Of a DNA stretch of 64,000 nt, positions 55,641-64,000 are shown piece after piece; positions within the stretch are counted from its first letter, which is position 1, and every line of letters starts with the position of its first letter. Position numbers and translations under genes: made by a program. The notes beneath the pieces are model-generated. The model saw nothing but the letters and a program-made list of their open reading frames with translations, was not told where the DNA came from and searched no databases. The stretch is from the NCBI RefSeq assembly GCF_024171495.1, contig NZ_JALJZW010000001.1, positions 496,001 through 560,000 of the forward strand. The letters are read 5' to 3'. This DNA is from Deinococcus sp. HSC-46F16 (GTDB lineage: Bacteria > Deinococcota > Deinococci > Deinococcales > Deinococcaceae).

Positions 55641-55996
55641 TCTTTGCGTCGCAGACGAAGTGGAAGGGTGTCCACCATTGCCCCGAGGGTCTGTGCTCAA
55701 GGGTGCCCCGTCAGGGTCGAATCTGGGCAGAACAGACCAGACTTCATGAGAAGTACGGTGAGAGCATTAGAAGTTGACTCATCTGTGATCTGTCGTCCTG
55801 GTGCGCCGATGCCGCGTGAGGTGTGCTGACTGGGCGGTCCAGTTCGCTGCCAAGATGAGAGCCTCGAGCTGGAGTTCACAGAAGTCTCCCACGCGGCCTC
55901 TTTAGGCTCAGGCCTGAAGAAAGCCCCCTGGGGGCTCGCCCTCTTTCAGACCCCATCCGGCCACGTTGCCCCGCGTGCGTGGCCGCAGGAGAATGC
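55641..55996. other. Intergenic stretch without a supported gene
   Basis: About 350 nt between the ftsI terminator and the 3D-domain gene. Small frames exist on both strands but none shows a family match or convincing start. A perfect hairpin AGCCCCC-t-GGGGGCT (55922-55936) followed by CTCTTTC may be a terminator or leader structure of the next gene. Confidence 0.5.
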
Positions 55997-56599
55997 ATGC
56001 TGAACCCCGCTCCTTTGCTGATCCCGGCCGTGCTGGCCACCCTCGCCACCGCCGCCGCGACCCCCGTGCTGCCTGCCCCGGCGGTCGCCGCCCAGGCGGT
56101 GCGGGAAGCCCTCGCGCCGGAGGTGGCCCCGGCCCCGGTGACGGTCCCCGCGCCGGTCGCCCGGCCCCAGGCGACTCCGGTCCAGGCGGCCGCTGCCCAG
56201 CCCACCCCGGCCCAGGCCCGCGCCCAGGCCATCGAACAGGCGCAGACGGTCCTGGCCCAGAGCGCCCGCCAGGGCCGCAGCGTGGTCGCGCGGGCGACGG
56301 CCTACAACAGCCTCGCGGCGCAGACCGACTCCACGCCCTTTATCACGGCGACCGGCACGCGCACGCGGCCCGGCGTAGTGGCCCTCAGCCGTGACCTGCT
56401 GCGCCTCTTTCCTTACGGCAGCCGCGTGACCATCGAGGACCTCAGCGGGAAATACAACCACCTGCTCCGGGGCCGGGTCTTTTACGTCGAGGACACGATG
56501 GCCGCCCGCAAGACGAACAGCATCGACATCTGGATGAGCACCCGCAGCCAGGCCCTGCAATTTGGGGCGCGGCAGGTGCGCATCACCGCCGTGCGCTGA
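55997..56599 (+). CDS. Exported 3D-domain protein (RlpA/MltA-like barrel)
   Basis: About 200 residues. A signal peptide (residues 1-25 or so), a long Ala/Pro-rich linker, then a C-terminal 3D domain: ARATAYNSLAAQTDSTPF, ATGTRTRPGVVALSRDL, RVFYVEDT and SIDIWMSTRSQALQFG, with the family's three aspartates. Such domains are found in lytic transglycosylases and resuscitation-type wall enzymes. The ATG at 55997 has AGGAGA 6 nt upstream. Role in the cell wall is inferred. Confidence 0.82.
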   Translation: MLNPAPLLIPAVLATLATAAATPVLPAPAVAAQAVREALAPEVAPAPVTVPAPVARPQATPVQAAAAQPTPAQARAQAIEQAQTVLAQSARQGRSVVARATAYNSLAAQTDSTPFITATGTRTRPGVVALSRDLLRLFPYGSRVTIEDLSGKYNHLLRGRVFYVEDTMAARKTNSIDIWMSTRSQALQFGARQVRITAVR

Positions 56600-56741
56600 G
56601 TCCAGGCCGGGTCCCGCTTTCCAGGGCGTGGGGTCTCTCCGGAGGCCCCCCGCCCTTCGCCGTTGGGGGCAGGGCGAAGCTGCTATCGTCCCCAGACGTG
56701 ACCCGGCCCCCCGCCCGCTCCTCCTGCCCGCTGCGTTCCGC

Positions 56742-57911
56742 ATGAGCCGTTCCCCGGACCTCGCCTGGACGGTCGCGAGGGCGCACCTCGCGCGGCGGCG
56801 CACCCAGAACGTGCTCACGGTGCTGGGGATCGCGGTGGGCGTGATGGTGTTGATCGCGGCCCTGAGCCTCACCAACGGCTTTACTCGCGCCCTGGTGGAC
56901 GCGACCCTGCGGGCCAGCCCCCATCTGAGCCTGACCTCCTACGCGCCCGCGGGCCGCGATGCGGGACTGGAGGCCGAGGTGCGCTCGGACCCCCGCGTCA
57001 CCGCGTTCGTGCCCTTTGTGGGCGACAAGGGCCTGCTGACCCGCCCCGCCGGGGAGGGCCGCGCGGCGGGGGTGGATTTTGCCACCCTCTTCGGCGTGAC
57101 CCCAGCCGCGGCGGGGGTGCTGGGGCTGCGGCCGGAGGAAGCGCGGCTGCTGCGCGGGCTGGGCCAGAACGAGATCCTGCTGGGCGAGGCCTTGGCCCGC
57201 AGCGTGGGGGCCTTTCCGGGAGACGAGGTGCGGCTGCTCAGCAGCACCCAGCGCCGGGCGACCCTGCGGGTGGTGGGGGTGTTCAGCACAGGCAACTTCC
57301 TGATCGACTCGGGCTACGCCTTTACCCGCCTGGGGACCCTCCAGGCCCTTCAGGGCACGCGGAACATCACCGGCTACCAGCTTCGCCTGCGCGACCCGGA
57401 CCTCGCCCGCGAGGTGGGGCAGGAGCTGACGCGGCTGCGGCCCTACGCTTCCCTGCCCTGGCAGGACCTGTACGGCACGCTGCTCGACCAGCTCGCCCTG
57501 CAAAAGCGCGTGATCGCCTTCGTGGTGTTCCTGATCGTGATCGTGGCAGCGTTCGGCATTGCCAACGTGCTGACCCTGGCCGTCTTCGAGAAGACCCAGG
57601 AGATCGCCATCCTGCGGGCCATCGGCGCCACGCGGGGGCTGATCACGCGCGTCTTCCTGATCGAGGGAGCGGTGCTGGGGCTGGGGGGGCTGCTGCTGGG
57701 CAACCTGCTGGGGTTGGGCATCAGCCTGTATTTCACCGTGCGGCCTTTTCAGTTGCCGGGCGATCTCTACTTCATCACCGCGCTGCCCGTGGAGGTGCGC
57801 TGGACAGACCTGCTGTGGGTCAACGCGGTGGGCCTGGGCACCACGCTGCTCGCGGCCCTGATTCCGGCCCGGCGGGCGGCAGGCGTGGAACCTGCCCGGA
57901 TCATTCGCTAA
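56742..57911 (+). CDS. FtsX/LolCE-type ABC transporter permease
   Basis: A 389-residue permease with one N-terminal TM, a periplasmic MacB-type core (residues about 45-260) and three C-terminal TMs (FVVFLIVIVAAFGIANVL, EGAVLGLGGLLLGNLLGLG, NAVGLGTTLLAALIPARRAA). EKTQEIAILRAIGATRG is the family signature. No ATP-binding partner is adjacent, so the ATPase must be encoded elsewhere. A TATCGT box lies about 50 nt upstream. Confidence 0.85.
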   Translation: MSRSPDLAWTVARAHLARRRTQNVLTVLGIAVGVMVLIAALSLTNGFTRALVDATLRASPHLSLTSYAPAGRDAGLEAEVRSDPRVTAFVPFVGDKGLLTRPAGEGRAAGVDFATLFGVTPAAAGVLGLRPEEARLLRGLGQNEILLGEALARSVGAFPGDEVRLLSSTQRRATLRVVGVFSTGNFLIDSGYAFTRLGTLQALQGTRNITGYQLRLRDPDLAREVGQELTRLRPYASLPWQDLYGTLLDQLALQKRVIAFVVFLIVIVAAFGIANVLTLAVFEKTQEIAILRAIGATRGLITRVFLIEGAVLGLGGLLLGNLLGLGISLYFTVRPFQLPGDLYFITALPVEVRWTDLLWVNAVGLGTTLLAALIPARRAAGVEPARIIR

Positions 57912-58078
57912 GGAGGCCACAGGGGCGCCGCCTCCCACCTGCCTCCACGCCGTCCAAAAACTTCGTCCCTGTCGCTGCCACAACCTGACCGTCGGCTGAA
58001 CCACCATTAAGTTTCGGGGCGCCCCCGCTCATGGCCCGTCATGGACCCCCCCTTAGGCTGCGTCTCGGAGGTACACCC

Positions 58079-59101
<1,023 letters not shown>

Positions 59102-59122
59102 AGCCGCGAGGGACCAGCCCAG

Positions 59123-59146
59123 ACCCCCACCCGCCGCGGTGGGGGT
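59123..59146 (+). terminator. Terminator after the PEGA protein gene
   Basis: Stem ACCCCCACC with GGTGGGGGT around a 6-nt loop, followed by TTTGGTTTG. Confidence 0.85.
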
Positions 59147-59158
59147 TTTGGTTTGCCC

Positions 59159-59734
59159 TTACGGCCCCTCGCCCAGCAGGTCGTGCAGCACCCGCGCCGT
59201 CATGCCCCAGATGTCGTGCCCGCGCCAGGGATAGCGGTAGAGGGGCACCCGTTCTCCGCCCGGCAGGGTGCGCGTCTCGCGGACCAGGGGAGCGGCCCGC
59301 AACTCGCTCAGCGTGGGGAGCAGCAACTCGGCCACCTCCGCGCTGAGGGTGAGCCGGAGTTCTGCGGGGATGCGGGCCAGGATGGGCGTGACATGGAAGC
59401 CGACCGGGGTGAACACGTCGTCGAGTTCGCCCAGCACGGTCACGTCGGCGGGGGAGAGGCCCACCTCCTCCTCGGCCTCACGTAGGGCCGCCTGCACCGG
59501 GGTTTCGCCAGGGTCGAGGCTGCCCCCCGGAAAGCTGATCTGGCCCCGGTGGGTGGGCAGGTCCGCCGAGCGCACCGTGAGCAGCACGCGCGGGTCGGGC
59601 TCGCGGGTGAGGCCCACCAGAACGGCGGCGCGGCGAAAGTCGGGGAGGTGCAGCCGGGAGCGGGGACGCTGCCCGACCCACACCGCCCAGGGGTCCTCCA
59701 GCACGGCGCCGAGGGGATCGGGGGTGTCCGTCAT
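59159..59734 (-). CDS. Nudix hydrolase, CoA pyrophosphatase-like
   Basis: A 191-residue Nudix protein. The box [24 protein letters not shown] (about 70-93) fits Gx5Ex7REUxEExGU. Upstream residues [13 protein letters not shown] match the UPF0035 extension that marks coenzyme A pyrophosphatases. It overlaps mazG by 4 nt (59731-59734), making a two-gene housekeeping unit. Confidence 0.85.
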   Translation of the reverse strand: MTDTPDPLGAVLEDPWAVWVGQRPRSRLHLPDFRRAAVLVGLTREPDPRVLLTVRSADLPTHRGQISFPGGSLDPGETPVQAALREAEEEVGLSPADVTVLGELDDVFTPVGFHVTPILARIPAELRLTLSAEVAELLLPTLSELRAAPLVRETRTLPGGERVPLYRYPWRGHDIWGMTARVLHDLLGEGP

Positions 59735-60360
59735 TCTTCCTCCGGGTCGGGCAGGGCCAGCAGCCGCGCCTGGGTGTGCTCCCGCAGGGCGACCTCCGCG
59801 TCCACCCCCAGCGAGCGTGCCCAGGCGACGGCGGCGGCCAGCACCCCGGCCACGCCCTCGGCGGAATCGGGCGCGTTCTCCAGCGCTGCCCGGACCCCCC
59901 CGCGCCCCCCCTTGGCGGTTCCTGCCAGCTTCTGCGCCGCCGTCTCACGGGCCAGCGCCCCCAGCGCGGTGGGCACCCGGTCGGCGGCGCGGCGGGGTTG
60001 CCCTCCACGCTCGGCGGCCTTGATCGCCTGCCAGTTGACGACGACCTCGCCCGCATCCGCGACCTGCACGTCCCCGAAGACGTGGGGGTGCCGCCGCACC
60101 AGCTTCTCCACGATGCCGCGCTCCACGTCCGCGTAGCCGAAGGTGCCAGCCTCCTCCGCAATCACCGAATGGAAGGCGACTTGCAGCAGCACGTCCCCCA
60201 GCTCGGCGGCGAGCGCCTCGGGGCCTTCGGTGACGGCGTCCACGGCCTCGGCCGCTTCCTCCAGCAGGTAGGGGCGCAGGGACTCGTGGGTCTGCTCGCG
60301 GTCCCAGGGGCAACCGTCCGGGGCACGCAACCGGCGCAGGGTGGTCAGCAGCTCTTGCAT
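59731..60360 (-). CDS. mazG: Nucleoside triphosphate pyrophosphohydrolase MazG
   Basis: About 209 residues. The metal-binding EExxE ... ExxD set is in [11 protein letters not shown] and [18 protein letters not shown], followed by RHPHVFGD. MazG hydrolyses NTPs, including damaged ones, to NMP and pyrophosphate. An ATG also lies at 60369, but a TAGCAT box sits 7 nt before the ATG at 60360, favouring that as the leaderless start. Shorter than the 260-residue E. coli form. Confidence 0.88.
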   Translation of the reverse strand: MQELLTTLRRLRAPDGCPWDREQTHESLRPYLLEEAAEAVDAVTEGPEALAAELGDVLLQVAFHSVIAEEAGTFGYADVERGIVEKLVRRHPHVFGDVQVADAGEVVVNWQAIKAAERGGQPRRAADRVPTALGALARETAAQKLAGTAKGGRGGVRAALENAPDSAEGVAGVLAAAVAWARSLGVDAEVALREHTQARLLALPDPEEE

Positions 60361-60498
60361 GGGGGCCATGCTAGGGCGAATTGCCCGCCGGGTTCTGTCG
60401 CCTGGGCCGGGCCAGTTCGCACCTTCCGGTGAACGTGACGGCGGCACCCTCACCCCCGTTTCACCGTCCGTCAGGTGCGGCGTGCTGCACTGGGCCGC

Positions 60499-60963
60499 AT
60501 GAAGAAAGTGCTTCTGCCGCTGGCCCTCGGTTCCCTGATGCTGTCTGCTGCCCCGGCGAACGCCCAGGCCGCGACCGCCTGGAACGCCCAGACCCTCTCG
60601 ACCGCCCGCTACGCGATCCTGGCCCCCCAGATTCAGGGCAACCCCAACCTGCTCAGCGCCGAGCAGCGGGCGGGCATCCTGGCCGCGATGGGCCGTGACT
60701 CGGCCGGAGCGATCAAACGCCGCTATCCGGGGGCGACCATCGTCGCGGACCCGAATGCGCCCGGCGTCATCAAGGTCAGCCCCATCCTGATCGCGCCCGG
60801 AGCGCTGGTACCCTGGGCCAAGCTCACCGCCCGGCTGGACTTCGACCTCCCGGCAGGGCGGCGCGTCACCGTGCAGGACCAGTTCGGGCTGCTGACCCTG
60901 TGGCAACACCAGCACGACGCGGCGAACTTCCTGTACGACCAGCTTGTGCAGCGCCTGCCCTGA
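60499..60963 (+). CDS. Small exported protein, unknown function
   Basis: A 154-residue protein with a signal peptide ([19 protein letters not shown], cleavage near ANA). The mature part has no cysteine and no recognised family; [17 protein letters not shown] and [19 protein letters not shown] are notable stretches. TGCACT lies 7 nt before the ATG. A strong terminator follows. Confidence 0.65.
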   Translation: MKKVLLPLALGSLMLSAAPANAQAATAWNAQTLSTARYAILAPQIQGNPNLLSAEQRAGILAAMGRDSAGAIKRRYPGATIVADPNAPGVIKVSPILIAPGALVPWAKLTARLDFDLPAGRRVTVQDQFGLLTLWQHQHDAANFLYDQLVQRLP

Positions 60964-61028
60964 GCCCTTCAGGGAGAGGTGACGAGACGGTCCACGGCGC
61001 CCGTCCGGCTGACCTCGAAGAACGAATC

Positions 61029-61074
61029 CAAGCAGGCGGGCTCCCAGCATCTGAACTGGGAGCCCGCTTGCTTG
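61029..61074. terminator. Bidirectional terminator between convergent genes
   Basis: A stem of about 19 bp with core GCGGGCTCCCAG (61036-61047) and CTGGGAGCCCGC (61056-61067) and A/T-flanked outer pairs. It serves both the exported-protein gene and the acyl-CoA dehydrogenase gene. Confidence 0.8.
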
Positions 61075-61082
61075 GGCAAGCG

Positions 61083-62435
<1,353 letters not shown>

Positions 62436-62550
62436 GCCTTCTCTTGTACCCGGTGCAAGTTGTCCAGACTGGGGCCTTCCACCCCAGCTCCCATTCACCC
62501 GGCCTTGAGACTCGGCCCCCTGGCGGCGGCGGACGCGACAGCATGCGGGC

Positions 62551-63063
62551 GTGACCGCCCCCCTCCGGCCCACCCGCCCGCTGCCCACCCGGCCCGCCGG
62601 ATACGTGGAACTCGCCCGCTACAGCAGCCTGGGCCGCTTCTGGACGTATCTGGCGAGTGCCGTGCGGGTGGGCCGCGAGGTGAAGGAGGTGCGCGGCGAC
62701 CTCCCCGAAACGTGCCGCCGCCGCATCAGCGGGTACGCCCTGCCGGGCGCGGCCCTGCTCCTCGACGTACCGCGCGTGACCGAGGCGCTCGACGAGGGCT
62801 TTGTCGCCCATCCCGCCCTGATCGCCCTCCTCGCCGGGGACCCCGACCCCCTCCGCGCCGAGCTGAATGCCCACTACGAGCTGCGGCTGGACGCCGTGCT
62901 CGCCTTTACCGCTGCCCGCGACCTGATCGCCCGCCCGGAATTCCGCTTCGTGCCGCTGGTGCCCGGCCTCTCCGAGCTGCCCACCGACCTGCCTCTCCGC
63001 GCCCGCCGGATGGGCCGCGACGAGGTGCACGTGCTGGTGCAGCGGGCGTGTGGGTTGGCCTAG
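62551..63063 (+). CDS. Conserved hypothetical protein
   Basis: A 170-residue protein without signal peptide or TM, helical, rich in Arg and Leu ([38 protein letters not shown]). No family recognised. GTG start at 62551 without an obvious ribosome site. It is divergent from the acyl-CoA dehydrogenase gene with about 115 nt between. Confidence 0.55.
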   Translation: MTAPLRPTRPLPTRPAGYVELARYSSLGRFWTYLASAVRVGREVKEVRGDLPETCRRRISGYALPGAALLLDVPRVTEALDEGFVAHPALIALLAGDPDPLRAELNAHYELRLDAVLAFTAARDLIARPEFRFVPLVPGLSELPTDLPLRARRMGRDEVHVLVQRACGLA

Positions 63064-63114
63064 TGGAATGTGGTCAAGCCCCTCTCCACGCTCTCGCCAG
63101 CACGTTCCGCCCCT

Positions 63115-64000
63115 TTACCCATCGCTGTCCGTGCGCTTCTTGGGCTTGCTGGCCGCGAACTTCGCCAGCCGCGCTGTGACGGCCGGGGGCGTGTTGGTCA
63201 GCAGGTAGCGCGAGGCGGGGTTACGGCCCGCAAAGACGCCCACCCGGTTCAGCATCGTCCCGAAGAGGTCCTCGGGCATGTCGAGCGCTGGAGTCAGCCG
63301 CACCGTGCGCTTGGAGCTGAGGCTGAGGTTCGCCATCACGCCCGCCGCGTGCAGCTCGCGCAGGGCGAGGATGGCGGTCGCCTCGAAGACGATCTCCTTG
63401 AGGGGGCCGGGGAGCGGCACGCCCACCATCGGTCGGAACTGCATCGCCAGCAGCAGGCCCTGACCGCGCACACTCTCGAAGAGCCGGGGATACTCCTCTT
63501 GCAGGGCGTTCAGCCGCGCCAGTCCCAATTGGCCGAGGCGGGCGCTGCGGGCGGGCAGGTCCTGCTCGACGAGGTACTCCAGCGATTTGAGGCCCACCGC
63601 CATCGCCAGCGCGTTCCCGCCGAAGGTGTTGGAGTGCCGCTTGGAACTCAGGCCGCCCAGCATCTTCTTGTAGATCTCGTGCCGCACGATGGTCGCGCCC
63701 ACCGCCGTCATGCCGCCGCCCAACGGCTTGGCAAGGGTCACGATGTCGGGGTCGAGGCCCTGCGCCGCCGACTCGAACCAGTGCCCGGTGCGCCCCAGCC
63801 CGGTCTGAATCTCGTCCGCGATGCAGACGATGCCGGAGCGGCGGCACAGCTCGCCCACCCCGCGCAGGAAGCCCGGCGGGGGGATATTCACGCCGCCCTC
63901 GCCCTGAATCGGCTCGACCACCACCGCAACCACCTTGTCCGGCCCCAGCCGCGTCACGAGCTGCTTCAGCGCGTCGAGGTCGCCGTAGGGACTCGTGACC
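63115..64000 (-). CDS. Class III aminotransferase (N-terminus cut by window edge)
   Basis: 295 residues are visible, running off the right edge. The PLP lysine is in [15 protein letters not shown], and [36 protein letters not shown] and [16 protein letters not shown] are hallmark motifs of acetylornithine/ornithine/putrescine-type enzymes. The C-terminus (about 40 residues, ending [10 protein letters not shown]) is a basic extension. The donor cannot be decided from this part. Confidence 0.9.
   Translation of the reverse strand, partial: VTSPYGDLDALKQLVTRLGPDKVVAVVVEPIQGEGGVNIPPPGFLRGVGELCRRSGIVCIADEIQTGLGRTGHWFESAAQGLDPDIVTLAKPLGGGMTAVGATIVRHEIYKKMLGGLSSKRHSNTFGGNALAMAVGLKSLEYLVEQDLPARSARLGQLGLARLNALQEEYPRLFESVRGQGLLLAMQFRPMVGVPLPGPLKEIVFEATAILALRELHAAGVMANLSLSSKRTVRLTPALDMPEDLFGTMLNRVGVFAGRNPASRYLLTNTPPAVTARLAKFAASKPKKRTDSDG

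Noticed and set aside
55641..55996. Insertion sequence remnant between ftsI and the 3D-domain gene
   Set aside because: Short frames show no transposase motif and no terminal repeats were found.

Overview
The window looks like a chromosome segment from a Deinococcus species. It is very GC-rich, encodes bacillithiol synthesis (BshC), a LysW-like zinc protein and a DUF4384/PEGA surface protein. Many genes have a TANNNT box ending only 5-8 nt before an ATG or GTG, the leaderless-promoter layout known from Deinococcus. The species cannot be named from sequence alone.

Layout. 1-20.2 kb is ordinary chromosome: DegV (cut by the window edge), a beta-hydroxyacid dehydrogenase, DUF402, a nucleotidyltransferase, bshC, a Crp/Fnr regulator, a WecG/TagA glycosyltransferase, a class A PBP with a response regulator, a histidine phosphatase, a DinB protein, a CsbD-like protein, icd, a twice-frameshifted GNAT gene, a B12-binding radical SAM protein, a CPA2 antiporter with a KhtT-like subunit, and a MarR-MFS efflux operon. 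43.9-64 kb is again chromosome: pilC, tsaC, scpB, gatA, truB, rsuA/rluB, rnpB, a division cluster (mraZ-rsmH-ftsL-like-ftsI) with MraZ boxes, a 3D-domain protein, a lone ABC permease, a PEGA protein, Nudix, mazG, an acyl-CoA dehydrogenase and a class III aminotransferase (cut by the window edge).

Between them, 20255-43880 is a complete-looking 23.6-kb Tn7-like transposon. It has a 5-bp target duplication (ACCCT), matching terminal inverted repeats, three TnsB-type sites in the left end and five in the right end, and a tnsA-tnsB-tnsC-tniQ operon reading inward from the right end. The right end abuts the stop codon of pilC, as Tn7 sits next to glmS, so this long TniQ may target the pilC 3' end.

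Its cargo is a defence island: a three-gene pPIWI_RE system (REase-like protein with HTH and zinc ribbon, DinG-type helicase, PIWI protein), a type III restriction-modification pair (mod-res), a LexA/S24-type repressor with two unknown downstream genes, and several small exported proteins. The left part holds a second, diverged left end (L2, 22387-22514). Its site spacing equals that of the outer end, but its core is TTGTCCACT instead of TTGAGCACT, and it lies against a gene fragment. The element therefore appears to be a composite of at least two related transposons. A motif CCANNTGACATATG is shared by the tnsA promoter and the start of the LexA-like gene, suggesting that the repressor may control transposition.
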